From NCBI GenBank assembly GCA_964500645.1, contig CAZCOH010000005.1, positions 8,259 to 72,258 on the forward strand: a stretch of 64,000 nt of DNA. The letters are read 5' to 3'. The notes beneath the pieces were generated by a model that saw nothing but the letters and a program-made list of their open reading frames with translations, was not told the origin of the DNA and made no database searches. Below are positions 1 through 8,424 of this stretch, one piece after another (within the stretch, counting starts at the first letter, position 1; every line of letters starts with the position of its first letter). A program made the position numbers and the translations under genes. The DNA comes from CAYFIW01 sp964500645. GTDB taxonomy: Bacteria > Chloroflexota > Dehalococcoidia > Lucifugimonadales > UBA826.

Positions 1-641
1 TCCTTGTGGTTACTCAGAAAATCGTCTCAAAGTCAGAAGGAATGACAGTGAATCTTTCGACAGTTGAGCCAGGTGTTGAATCAAGAACTCTAGCCAAAAA
101 GACTGGCAAAGATCCTCGACTGGTCGAACTAATTTTAAGAGAATCGAAATCTCTAGTCAGGGTGGAGGAAGAGCGGGGTATAATAATCTCTGAGACTCAT
201 CATGGATTCGTGTGCGCCAACGCTGGTATAGATTCCTCTAACATTCCGGGAGAGGATAATGTCTGCCTTCTGCCAAAAGACTCCAATAAATCCGCCTGGC
301 AAATTCGCGAGCAACTCATTAAGCGCGCCAAGCTGGAAAAAATCGCGGTGTTGATTTCTGACACTTTTGGTCGTCCATGGAGGGATGGCCATCTAAACTT
401 CGCAATAGGTGCAGCCGGAATTAGACCCATACATGATTACAGGGAAACGATCGATGCCGTAGGAAAAGTTATGAGAGTTTCTATGACTGCAACGGCCGAC
501 ATTTTAGCCGCAGCAGCAGATTTGGTTTCAGGAAAAGCTACTAACACTCCAATTTCATTGATCCGCGGTCTCAGATACGAGACCGGAGAAGAAGATGCAC
601 GGATTTTATTAAGAGATGTAAGAAAGGATCTTTTCCGGTAG
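1..641 (+). CDS. cofE: Coenzyme F420-0:L-glutamate ligase, 5'-truncated by the window edge
   Basis: The product adds gamma-linked glutamate to F420-0, the last step of coenzyme F420 synthesis in the cytosol. The visible part has family landmarks: VVTQKIVSKSEG at the front, a central FVCANAGID motif and LISDTFGRPWRDG followed by a glycine-rich NFAIGAAGI stretch. The reading frame is open to the first bases of the window, and family members are about 250 residues long, so roughly the first 35 to 40 residues lie upstream. The GTG at position 6 is probably not the start. The gene implies that the organism makes F420, which fits the luciferase-like enzyme at 21971-23113. Confidence 0.9.
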   Translation, partial: LVVTQKIVSKSEGMTVNLSTVEPGVESRTLAKKTGKDPRLVELILRESKSLVRVEEERGIIISETHHGFVCANAGIDSSNIPGEDNVCLLPKDSNKSAWQIREQLIKRAKLEKIAVLISDTFGRPWRDGHLNFAIGAAGIRPIHDYRETIDAVGKVMRVSMTATADILAAAADLVSGKATNTPISLIRGLRYETGEEDARILLRDVRKDLFR

Positions 642-652
642 CCTAGCTAACG

Positions 653-925
653 TTAAAAGGCGTCCTCAGCCTTGATTGACTGGGCCACTGACGAATAATC
701 CGAATCTTTGGAGACTCCCTCACTACGACTCAGACGATCAAGACTCACTTCGGATCCCCAGGAAGAACCTTCAAAATAATTCATGAATTCTTTTTGGGCG
801 CCGCAATGCTTGCAAATCCCTGAACTCATTGGGCCGTCAGGATCACCAATCATCCAGTGATGACTGCAACCTAAATTTTCTTCCTCGCCTAATTCTTCCC
901 TCTTAATTTCTTTCGTAATTGCCAC
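653..925 (-). CDS. Small Cys/His-rich protein of unknown function
   Basis: I do not recognise a named family. The 90-residue product has an acidic-basic N-terminus and then Cys20-x-His22-His23 and Cys38-x2-Cys41, a spacing that could form one zinc site. The rest is polar, with no membrane segment. I chose GTG at 925 because GGAG at 935-938 sits 9 bases upstream; a TTG at 940 would add five residues. The gene lies tail to tail with cofE, 11 bases from its stop. It is the only frame at this position that looks protein-like, but coding status rests on composition and the Cys pattern alone. Confidence 0.55.
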   Translation of the reverse strand: MAITKEIKREELGEEENLGCSHHWMIGDPDGPMSSGICKHCGAQKEFMNYFEGSSWGSEVSLDRLSRSEGVSKDSDYSSVAQSIKAEDAF

Positions 926-1020
926 GACAGCACTCTCCAATGAATATCTATAACTTAACTTTCAATAGTATATCATATTTCTATGGGAGTACCACAATAC
1001 TATTAACATTCACAATACTG

Positions 1021-1689
1021 TTAGTCTTGCCAACCTTCTTTCCGAAAGGCCGCACCCCAAAATCTATATTCGTGTTCGCTACTTTTAAAGAAAATGTTGA
1101 CCAGGTTCATACGTCCATCTTCCGCAAGTTTGTCTTGTTCACGATCGATGAAATTACGAAGATCCCTTGCTAACTCCTCAAATTCTAAGGAACTATACAT
1201 TTCGATCCAACGTCTATACAAAGGAGCCTCCGTTGGAAGGCCTTGAGATGTTAATTTTTTGCCTATCTCTGAATATCCCCATGAACAAGGAAGGATTGCA
1301 ACAGCCGTATCTATGGTTGTCCCGTTATTTGCCACCTGCAACAGATGGTTTATATAGGCCTCGGTCGTAGGAGATGGTACAGTTTGGGAAATGTCTTCTT
1401 CCGATAATCCAAATTCTTGGCAATAGCTTAAGTGCAAATCCATTTCAGTATTTAATGTTTCGTTTAGGAGTCTAGAAAACCAGGACATATCCTCTAAATT
1501 GTTGGCCTTTGCAATTGCAATAGCGATTGCTCGTGAAAATCCAATAAGAAAAACAAAATCCTGCTTTAGATAATATTGAAATTTATCAATTGGGAGCGTT
1601 CCATCTCCAATACCTTGCACAAATGGGTGATTGTGTTCTTTTCTCCATAATGGGTCGACCTTACGCCGGATTTCTTCTGTAAAACTCAA
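1021..1689 (-). CDS. tenA: TenA-family thiaminase II / aminopyrimidine aminohydrolase
   Basis: TenA hydrolyses thiamin breakdown products such as aminomethyl-pyrimidine to HMP, salvaging the pyrimidine half of thiamin in the cytosol. The 222 residues match the usual family length. Asp44 and Cys135 (in LPCSWGYSEIG) fall at the catalytic positions known from Bacillus TenA, and an Glu sits in the C-terminal SEHEYRFW segment. It follows the cyclophilin-like gene by 14 bases and is probably co-transcribed with it. It is about 9 kb from the thiG-thiE-thiS operon. No TPP riboswitch is visible in front of this pair. Confidence 0.9.
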   Translation of the reverse strand: MSFTEEIRRKVDPLWRKEHNHPFVQGIGDGTLPIDKFQYYLKQDFVFLIGFSRAIAIAIAKANNLEDMSWFSRLLNETLNTEMDLHLSYCQEFGLSEEDISQTVPSPTTEAYINHLLQVANNGTTIDTAVAILPCSWGYSEIGKKLTSQGLPTEAPLYRRWIEMYSSLEFEELARDLRNFIDREQDKLAEDGRMNLVNIFFKSSEHEYRFWGAAFRKEGWQD

Positions 1690-1703
1690 TGATAAGTTCC
1701 TTG

Positions 1704-2084
1704 TTAAGCTACTGCTTCTATCTTGATATCTGATCCAGAGGGAACAGATTTAAAAACTAGTGGGTCTCCTATTATTTTGCCAAGCAAATTAACCTCACTG
1801 GCAGCGCGTATTTCGTCTCCTATAGAAGCTGGTGTCGGGCCAAAGAAAATACAAAAAGCGTTACCTGGAGGCCAAAAGGCAATATCGCCTAGATTAACAA
1901 TCTCCGACGCATCCTCCTGTAGTTCCATCGAATGGTCAATAGAAAAATATATTTCTAGACCCCACGTATTAACTCTTCCGGTAAAGGGAAGAGATGAATA
2001 AAAATTGTCGGATTCCGATCGATCTAACAATTCAGCCTCGACTGTGATATTTTGCGTGGTGATCTGAATTTTTTTATTTGGCAT
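1704..2084 (-). CDS. Cyclophilin-like domain protein (DUF369/Cyclophil_like family)
   Basis: This small beta-rich protein resembles the archaeal and bacterial cyclophilin-like family whose members lack proven isomerase activity. Typical features are the ITTQNITVEAELLD strand, the PFTGRVNTWGLEIYF segment and the LGDIAFWPPGNAFCIFFGPTP stretch with its conserved W-PPG and FFG-TP. I chose the ATG at 2084, which gives MPNKK; an in-frame upstream start at 2093 adds three residues. It is divergent from glpK and directly upstream of tenA. The function is unknown; the family assignment is by motif memory. Confidence 0.7.
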   Translation of the reverse strand: MPNKKIQITTQNITVEAELLDRSESDNFYSSLPFTGRVNTWGLEIYFSIDHSMELQEDASEIVNLGDIAFWPPGNAFCIFFGPTPASIGDEIRAASEVNLLGKIIGDPLVFKSVPSGSDIKIEAVA

Positions 2085-2110
2085 TGTTACCACCTAAGAA
2101 TTTCTGTGAA

Positions 2111-2139
2111 TTGTTTATTTTTTTCGTTAATACTATACG
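2111..2139 (+). promoter_or_regulatory. Candidate sigma70-type promoter for glpK
   Basis: TTGTTT (2111-2116) and TATACG (2134-2139) are separated by 17 bases and lie just upstream of the glpK Shine-Dalgarno. Each box differs from consensus by two bases, so the match is moderate. Confidence 0.4.
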
Positions 2140-2161
2140 AAACCAATTAAGGGGGATTTAA

Positions 2162-3661
2162 TTGACTTCGGAGGGCTATATTTTAACTGTAGATCAGGGT
2201 ACGACCGGAACGAGGGCCTGTTTGGTAGACCATTCAGGCCAAATATTATGGTCATCTTATAAAGAAGTCCCTCAAATTTATCCGAGGCCAGGTTGGGTTG
2301 AACAAGACCCGCTTTTGATAACAGAGAGTGTTCTTCAAACTATAGAAGATCTATTGGACGACTATGAAGTCTCCCCCAAGGAAATTTGCGGGCTTGGCCT
2401 GACTAATCAAAGAGAAACTACTATTGTCTGGAATAAGGAAACTGGTGAACCGATTTCTAACGCTATAGTCTGGCAATGTAGGCGAACGGCTGATATATGC
2501 AATGACATGAAGGAAAAAGGCCTCGCCAATAAGGTTTTTGAAGTCACAGGCCTTCCAATTGATCCTTATTTTTCTGCTACAAAAATAAGATGGATTCTAG
2601 ATAATGTCCCTGGTGCGCATCAAATGGCTAGAAATGACAGATTGGCCTTTGGTACGGTTGATTCATGGCTTATATGGCACTTGACTAACGGTAAGAGTCA
2701 CATAACAGATGTGTCCAACGCAAGCCGAACCATGTTGTTCGACATTAAATCTTCCAAATGGTCCAATGAAATGTTAGAAATTATGGATATTCCAGAAACC
2801 ATGTTACCCGAAGTCGTGTCATCAAGCGGAAATTTAACCGACGTTTCAGGTAATCATTTTGGCGGTTACACAATCCCGATCTCAGGGATTGCAGGAGATC
2901 AACAAAGTGCCCTCTTTGGGCAATGTTGTTTTAATCCAGGAATGTTAAAGGTTACATACGGAACTGGTGCTTTCCTTCTTATGAACACTGGGCGTGAACT
3001 CGTAAGAAGTGGTGAGGGGTTGTTATCAACCGTGGCGTGGGATATCGAAGGCGAAATTACTTATGCATTGGAGGGGGGAGTCTTTTCCGCTGGCTCAGCC
3101 GTTCAGTGGCTCAGGGACGAAATGGGGTTAATATCTCAAGCAGACGAAATCGAGACTCTGGCCAACTCTGTCGCTGATAATGGTGGCGTTTACTTTGTCC
3201 CAGCTTTCAATGGCCTCGGCAGCCCATATTGGGATCCGTTTGCCCGAGGTTCTATACAAGGCCTGACAAGAGGAAGTAACAAAGGTCATCTTGCACGCGC
3301 TATCCTAGAGTCTATTGCATATCAATGTAATGAAGTACTCAGCCTGATGTTCGCGGAGGCTAACAGACCTATTACCTCGTTAAAGGCCGATGGAGGAGCT
3401 TCATCCAACAATCTATTAATGCAATTTCAAGCTGACATTTCTGGTTTTTCTGTAAATCGTGCACATTCACTTGAAACAACATCCTTAGGCGCCGCTTATC
3501 TCGCAGGATTAGGTATAGGCTTCTGGGACAATCAAGAAGAGATAGCTCGTCTTTGGAAAACTGGTGGCGATTTCATCCCCACTTTTACTCCGGACATCAG
3601 GGAAAAACTAAAAGGCGATTGGCAAAGAGCTGCCAAGCGTTCACTAGAATGGATTTCGTGA
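2162..3661 (+). CDS. glpK: Glycerol kinase
   Basis: The enzyme phosphorylates glycerol with ATP to glycerol 3-phosphate in the cytosol. The 499 residues are full length for the FGGY kinase family. The N-terminal phosphate motif DQGTTGTRACLVD, the GLTNQRETTIVWN segment, the TYGTGAFLLMNTG loop and the C-terminal ADGGASSNNLLMQFQADI motif are all present. The start is a TTG at 2162, supported by a strong GGGGGA Shine-Dalgarno about 5 bases upstream; no better ATG exists nearby. A type-2 malate/lactate dehydrogenase follows 39 bases downstream, but no glpF or glpD is visible here. Confidence 0.95.
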   Translation: MTSEGYILTVDQGTTGTRACLVDHSGQILWSSYKEVPQIYPRPGWVEQDPLLITESVLQTIEDLLDDYEVSPKEICGLGLTNQRETTIVWNKETGEPISNAIVWQCRRTADICNDMKEKGLANKVFEVTGLPIDPYFSATKIRWILDNVPGAHQMARNDRLAFGTVDSWLIWHLTNGKSHITDVSNASRTMLFDIKSSKWSNEMLEIMDIPETMLPEVVSSSGNLTDVSGNHFGGYTIPISGIAGDQQSALFGQCCFNPGMLKVTYGTGAFLLMNTGRELVRSGEGLLSTVAWDIEGEITYALEGGVFSAGSAVQWLRDEMGLISQADEIETLANSVADNGGVYFVPAFNGLGSPYWDPFARGSIQGLTRGSNKGHLARAILESIAYQCNEVLSLMFAEANRPITSLKADGGASSNNLLMQFQADISGFSVNRAHSLETTSLGAAYLAGLGIGFWDNQEEIARLWKTGGDFIPTFTPDIREKLKGDWQRAAKRSLEWIS

Positions 3662-3700
3662 ATTAAGACAAAGTCATAAAATAAAAAAGTTGAGGTTAAA

Positions 3701-4744
3701 ATGCCAACAATTCAACCCCAGAAACTTGAAGGAATTGCCACTCGTTTGCTGGTCGCCGCCGGTGCATCCGAGGAGGAGGCTGAGATAATATCGAGGCATT
3801 CAATCGGCGCCAATTTAGCGGGCCATGACTCACATGGAATTATCCAAATTCCGACCTATATAGACCGTATAGACAGGGGACATATAGTTCCAGGAGCGGA
3901 ATTTGAAATTTTGAAAGATTCTCCTACAACGACAGTAATTGATGGACACTGGGGCTTTGGTTATGTAGTGACCGAAAGGGCAATGAAATTAACAATTGAG
4001 AAAGCCCGAACCCAGAATGTCGCGGCTGCCACGGTGCATCGTCAGAGTCATATTGGTCGTTTGGCGGCATATCCTTTAATGGCGGCAAAAGAAGACATGA
4101 TAGCGATGATTACCGCTGATTCCGGTCGCTCAGCCAAGGGAGTGGTTCCATTCGGGGGTATCGAAAAACGCTTGGGAACCAATCCGATTTCAATGGCAAT
4201 GCCAAGTGATCTAGAGGGGCCTTTCTTTCTAGACATGGCAACAAGTGCGGTTGCTGCCGGAAAAATTAATTTGGCGAAGGCGAGAGGAACAGAGATCCCT
4301 AAGGGTTGGATGATTGATAAGAATGGGAATCCGTCTCAAGACCCGAATGATCTATCAAATGGAGGATCGATTCTTCCTCTAGGGGCTGATCAGGGCCATA
4401 AAGGCTACGGACTATCCTCTATGGTCGAAATATTTTCAGGTATTCTCCCTGGATTAGGGTTTGGCCATGATCCATCAGGCAGACATAATGATGGGTGTTT
4501 TATAGCGGTGTTTAAGCTTGAAGCTTTTAGGGATGTCCCAGAATTTAAAAAGGAGGTAGCTGATTTCGCTAAATATCTAAAAAGCTCGGAACCATCAAAA
4601 GGATTTAAAGAAGTTTATTACCCTGGTGAAATAGAATATTTGAAAGAACTCGAACAACTGGAACAAGGTATTTTTGTTGAAGATGCTACTTGGGCTCAAT
4701 TAGTCGAATTAGCTCAGAAATATGGGGTTGAGCACGTGATGTAA
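3701..4744 (+). CDS. Malate/L-lactate/ureidoglycolate-type dehydrogenase (Ldh_2 family)
   Basis: This family oxidises 2-hydroxyacids (malate, L-lactate, sulfolactate, ureidoglycolate) with NAD(P), using a fold unrelated to classical lactate dehydrogenase. The catalytic GHDSHG motif (His42, His45) is intact, followed by the TVHRQSHIGR segment, the FGGIEKRLGTNPIS substrate loop and a C-terminal GYGLSSMVEIFSGIL helix. The length of 347 residues is typical. It follows glpK at 39 bases and probably shares its transcript. The exact substrate cannot be read from sequence. Confidence 0.88.
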   Translation: MPTIQPQKLEGIATRLLVAAGASEEEAEIISRHSIGANLAGHDSHGIIQIPTYIDRIDRGHIVPGAEFEILKDSPTTTVIDGHWGFGYVVTERAMKLTIEKARTQNVAAATVHRQSHIGRLAAYPLMAAKEDMIAMITADSGRSAKGVVPFGGIEKRLGTNPISMAMPSDLEGPFFLDMATSAVAAGKINLAKARGTEIPKGWMIDKNGNPSQDPNDLSNGGSILPLGADQGHKGYGLSSMVEIFSGILPGLGFGHDPSGRHNDGCFIAVFKLEAFRDVPEFKKEVADFAKYLKSSEPSKGFKEVYYPGEIEYLKELEQLEQGIFVEDATWAQLVELAQKYGVEHVM

Positions 4745-4772
4745 CCTACATTAATCCTAGAGGAATGACTTC

Positions 4773-5867
4773 TTAGATTTGGCCTGATATCACGTCACCC
4801 ATTTTCCCCGTATCGACTTTGTCACCTCCGTCGGAAGAAATATCTGCTGTTCTGTATCCTTCTGAAAGAACAGAATCCACGGCGTTTTCAATAGCTTTCG
4901 CTTCCTCTTCTAGTCCAAAAGATAGCCTGAGCATCATAGCTGTGCTTAATATTGACCCAATTGGATTTGCTATCCCCTGCCCTGCTATATCTGGCGCTGA
5001 TCCATGTATAGGTTCATATAAGCCTATACCCTTCTTTGAACCTTTCTCCCCAGGCAAGGCTGAAAGACTTGCTGACGGCAACATACCCATCGATCCAGAG
5101 AGGACTGAAGCTTCATCAGTGAGGATGTCTCCGAAAGTATTCTCGGAGACTATCACATCAAATGACGCAGGATTTCTTATTAATTGCATAGCAGCGTTAT
5201 CCACAAGGATGTGTTCCAGTTCCACCTCGGGATACTGATGGGATAATTCTATGGCTATCTCTCTCCAAAGGCGCGAAGACTCTAGAACATTCTGCTTGTC
5301 CACTGAAGTCAATTTATTTCGCCTACCCTTGGCCAGCTTGAAGCCTACCTCCAGTATCCTTTTGATTTCGCCCTCCGTATATTTCAATGTATCGACACCT
5401 CTTCTTCCCCTCTTAGTACTCCAACGTCTTTTTGGCTTTCCAAAATAGAGGCCTCCAGTCAGTTCTCTGAGAACCAACATATCCACCCCCTCAAGAAATT
5501 CTGGTTTCAATGGAGTGGAATTTATCAACGACGGATAAACTTTAACTGGTCGTAAGTTCGCAAAAAGCCCAAGAGATTTCCTTATAGCTAAGATACCATC
5601 TTCAGGTCTCACATTATTACTTGGATCATCCCATTTAGGTCCCCCGACAGCACCAAAAAGTATGGCATCAGATTCATTGCAAATTGATAGTGTTTCCTTA
5701 GGCAATGCTGAACCATGGCTGTCTATTGCATTTCCACCTATCGGTCCGCTTCCCAGTTTGAAAGTATGGCCAAATTTATAAGAAATCGCTTCCAATACCT
5801 TTACGGATTCAGAAATAACTTCCGGGCCGATTCCATCTCCGGATAAAACAGCTATCGAGGCTTCCAT
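4773..5867 (-). CDS. leuB: 3-isopropylmalate dehydrogenase
   Basis: LeuB oxidatively decarboxylates 3-isopropylmalate to 2-oxoisocaproate in leucine synthesis, using NAD. The N-terminal VLSGDGIGPEVI, the LRELTGGLYFGK segment specific to isopropylmalate dehydrogenases, the SENTFGDILTDEAS metal-binding helix and EPIHGSAPDIAG are intact over 364 residues. The ATG start at 5867 has AGGAGA six bases upstream. It is the last gene of a minus-strand run with leuS and a dmlA-like paralogue, so a leucine-related theme links two of the three genes. leuA, leuC and leuD are not in the window. Confidence 0.95.
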   Translation of the reverse strand: MEASIAVLSGDGIGPEVISESVKVLEAISYKFGHTFKLGSGPIGGNAIDSHGSALPKETLSICNESDAILFGAVGGPKWDDPSNNVRPEDGILAIRKSLGLFANLRPVKVYPSLINSTPLKPEFLEGVDMLVLRELTGGLYFGKPKRRWSTKRGRRGVDTLKYTEGEIKRILEVGFKLAKGRRNKLTSVDKQNVLESSRLWREIAIELSHQYPEVELEHILVDNAAMQLIRNPASFDVIVSENTFGDILTDEASVLSGSMGMLPSASLSALPGEKGSKKGIGLYEPIHGSAPDIAGQGIANPIGSILSTAMMLRLSFGLEEEAKAIENAVDSVLSEGYRTADISSDGGDKVDTGKMGDVISGQI

Positions 5868-5918
5868 GCAAACATTCTCCTGATTTTTAAACCCTTAACT
5901 TTTATGAACCGACCATAA

Positions 5919-8384
5919 CTAACTAACTACTATATTGATCAAACGACCCTCAATATAGATGATTTTATTTATTTCCTTACCTTCTATATACCCACCCACT
6001 TTTTCACTTGATAAGGCTATTTCTTTTGCTCTCTCCTCTTCCAGATCTGCCGGGGCCTGTATTCGATCACGCAGCTTACCGTTAACTTGCACCACCAAGG
6101 TTATCTCATCGTGGGTAGCCAAATCCGAATCATATTTGGGCCATTTTTGTTTATGAATACTGAAAGAGTTTCCAAGAGACTCCCACATTTCTTCAGTGAG
6201 GTGAGGAACTATAGGAGACATCAAAATTAATAAGTTATCCAGGGCATTAGCCCATACATTAACCGAGACCTGTCCCTCTCGATACTGTTCAGAAATTTGG
6301 TTCGTGTATTCCATAAGTGATGAAATGGCTGTGTTGTATTTGAAACGATCCAGATCACCTGTGACTTTCTTTATCGCTATATGCGTATCTCTCTCAAGGT
6401 TTTTGTCAGAAATTGGGGAACCATTTTGAAGAAGTCCGCCTTTATCTTGACCTGCTAATTCCCAAACGCGATTTAACCACCTTGCCGCACCATTTATTCC
6501 AGAATCATTCCACTCCCCTCCTTGATCCCAGGGACCAATGAACATCAAGTATGTTCTAACGACATCAGCTCCCACGCCCTTCACATATTCATCTGGGGCG
6601 ATGACATTGCCTCTAGATTTGCTCATTTTAGCGCCCTTATAGATGATGGTTCCCTGGTTAAAAAGTCTTTGAAAGGGCTCATGAAAACTAATTAGACCCA
6701 GGTCCCTAATTGCCTTTACAAAAAACCTGGCATAAAGCAGATGCATAACAGCATGCTCGACCCCGCCAGTATATTGATCAACAGGATTCCAATTATTTAC
6801 TGTTTCTGGATCAAAGGCAGCTTCTTTAAAATTGGGGCTTGTGTATCTTAGAAAATACCAAGATGAATCAACAAATGTATCCATTGTGTCGGTTTCCCTT
6901 GTTGCAGAACCTTTGCAATTTGGGCATTGGGTGTTTACGAATTTTTCATGTAATGCCAGTGGAGACTCACCTGTTGGAAGAAACTCCGCATCTTCGGGTA
7001 GAATGACTGGCAATTCCTCATCCGGAACAGGAACGGTACCGCATAAATCACAATAGATTATTGGAATAGGTGTACCCCAGTATCTTTGACGAGATATTAA
7101 CCAATCTCTCATCCTGTAATTGACCTGACGCTTCCCGATTCCTCTATCCTCTATCATTCCAGTGATTCCGGCCATAGCATCTGAATTATTTAATCCATCA
7201 AATTGTCCAGAATTCACCTGGACACCGCGACCGACAAAAGCCTCTTTAAGAGGTTCACCATCCCATTTAGTAGGACTAACCACAACTTTAATTGGGAGTT
7301 CATATCGGCTCGCGAATTCAAAATCCCGCTGATCATGGGCTGGAACCCCCATAACGACCCCAGTGCCATAAGAATGGAGAACATAGTCTCCGACAAGTAT
7401 CGGGACTTTATCTCCAGTCAATTTATTTATACAAAATGAACCTGTAAAGACTCCGGTCTTTTCCCGTTCAGTTGAAAGACGTTCTATTTCACTGGCCTGT
7501 CGCGATTTTGTGACATAGGCCTGAACCTCATTTTCATTTTTACTTGTGGTTAAAAATGGAACTAAAGGGTGTTCTGGCGCCATCACCACAAATGTAACCC
7601 CATATATAGTGTCGATACGAGTAGTAAACGTTTTTAAAGATGCCTGTTCAAGGTTGTATTCAGATATATCGAACTCTATCTCTACGCCTTCACTTTTACC
7701 GATCCAATTCGTCTGCATCGTGTTTATTCTTTCTGGCCAATCAATATTCGATTGATCAAGAAGTTCTTCGGCATAGTCTGTAATTTTTAAGAACCATTGG
7801 TTCATATCTCTATGAGTGACTTCAGTATCACAACGCTCACATAAGCCGTTGATGACCTGCTCATTGGCAAGAACTGTAACGCAGGAGGGGCACCAATTGA
7901 CTGGAGCATTGTCCCTGTAAGCTAGTCCCTTTTTATAGAATTGCAAAAAGAACCATTGGTTCCAATGGTAATATTCAGGAATACATGTGATGACCTCACG
8001 TTCCCAGTCGTACATAGGTCCTAGAGTTCGAAGTTGATTCCTCATTCTCTCGATGTTGTTCATCGTCCAAGTATGAGGATGAATATTCCTTGCAATAGCG
8101 GCATTTTCGGCATTCAATCCAAAAGCATCGAAACCCATAGGATGAAGAACGTTGTATCCCTGCATACTTTTAAAACGAGCATGGATATCGGCACCAGTCA
8201 TAGCAAACCAGTGACCTACATGTAAATCACCTGAAGGGTAAGGGTACATTGTTAATTCATACCAATTTTCCCCATCACCATCGTCAGTGACCGAATATAA
8301 TTTTTCCTTTTCCCATCGGTCCTGCCATTTTTTTTCGATCTCCTGATGTGGAAAGCGAGTCTCCACAGCTTTTAGAACAACCAT
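5919..8384 (-). CDS. leuS: Leucyl-tRNA synthetase
   Basis: This class I synthetase charges tRNA-Leu. The 821 residues include the HIGH-equivalent (DLHVGHW, near residue 55), a zinc-binding CPSC...CERC pair, the CP1 editing domain with the T-rich TTRIDTIYG motif and GVVMGVPAHDQRD, and the KMSKS loop (GAKMSKSRGN). The C-terminal anticodon-binding and VQVNGKLRDRI domains are complete. It sits 40 bases downstream of the dmlA-like gene and 51 bases upstream of leuB on the same strand. No T-box leader is visible. Confidence 0.97.
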   Translation of the reverse strand: MVVLKAVETRFPHQEIEKKWQDRWEKEKLYSVTDDGDGENWYELTMYPYPSGDLHVGHWFAMTGADIHARFKSMQGYNVLHPMGFDAFGLNAENAAIARNIHPHTWTMNNIERMRNQLRTLGPMYDWEREVITCIPEYYHWNQWFFLQFYKKGLAYRDNAPVNWCPSCVTVLANEQVINGLCERCDTEVTHRDMNQWFLKITDYAEELLDQSNIDWPERINTMQTNWIGKSEGVEIEFDISEYNLEQASLKTFTTRIDTIYGVTFVVMAPEHPLVPFLTTSKNENEVQAYVTKSRQASEIERLSTEREKTGVFTGSFCINKLTGDKVPILVGDYVLHSYGTGVVMGVPAHDQRDFEFASRYELPIKVVVSPTKWDGEPLKEAFVGRGVQVNSGQFDGLNNSDAMAGITGMIEDRGIGKRQVNYRMRDWLISRQRYWGTPIPIIYCDLCGTVPVPDEELPVILPEDAEFLPTGESPLALHEKFVNTQCPNCKGSATRETDTMDTFVDSSWYFLRYTSPNFKEAAFDPETVNNWNPVDQYTGGVEHAVMHLLYARFFVKAIRDLGLISFHEPFQRLFNQGTIIYKGAKMSKSRGNVIAPDEYVKGVGADVVRTYLMFIGPWDQGGEWNDSGINGAARWLNRVWELAGQDKGGLLQNGSPISDKNLERDTHIAIKKVTGDLDRFKYNTAISSLMEYTNQISEQYREGQVSVNVWANALDNLLILMSPIVPHLTEEMWESLGNSFSIHKQKWPKYDSDLATHDEITLVVQVNGKLRDRIQAPADLEEERAKEIALSSEKVGGYIEGKEINKIIYIEGRLINIVVS

Positions 8385-8424
8385 TGATTATTTAATATCT
8401 CCCGATAAAAGTTTCCACCGATCT

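Noticed and set aside
919..1173. 84-codon plus-strand frame
   Set aside because: It overlaps the 3' end of tenA in antisense and shows no protein pattern.
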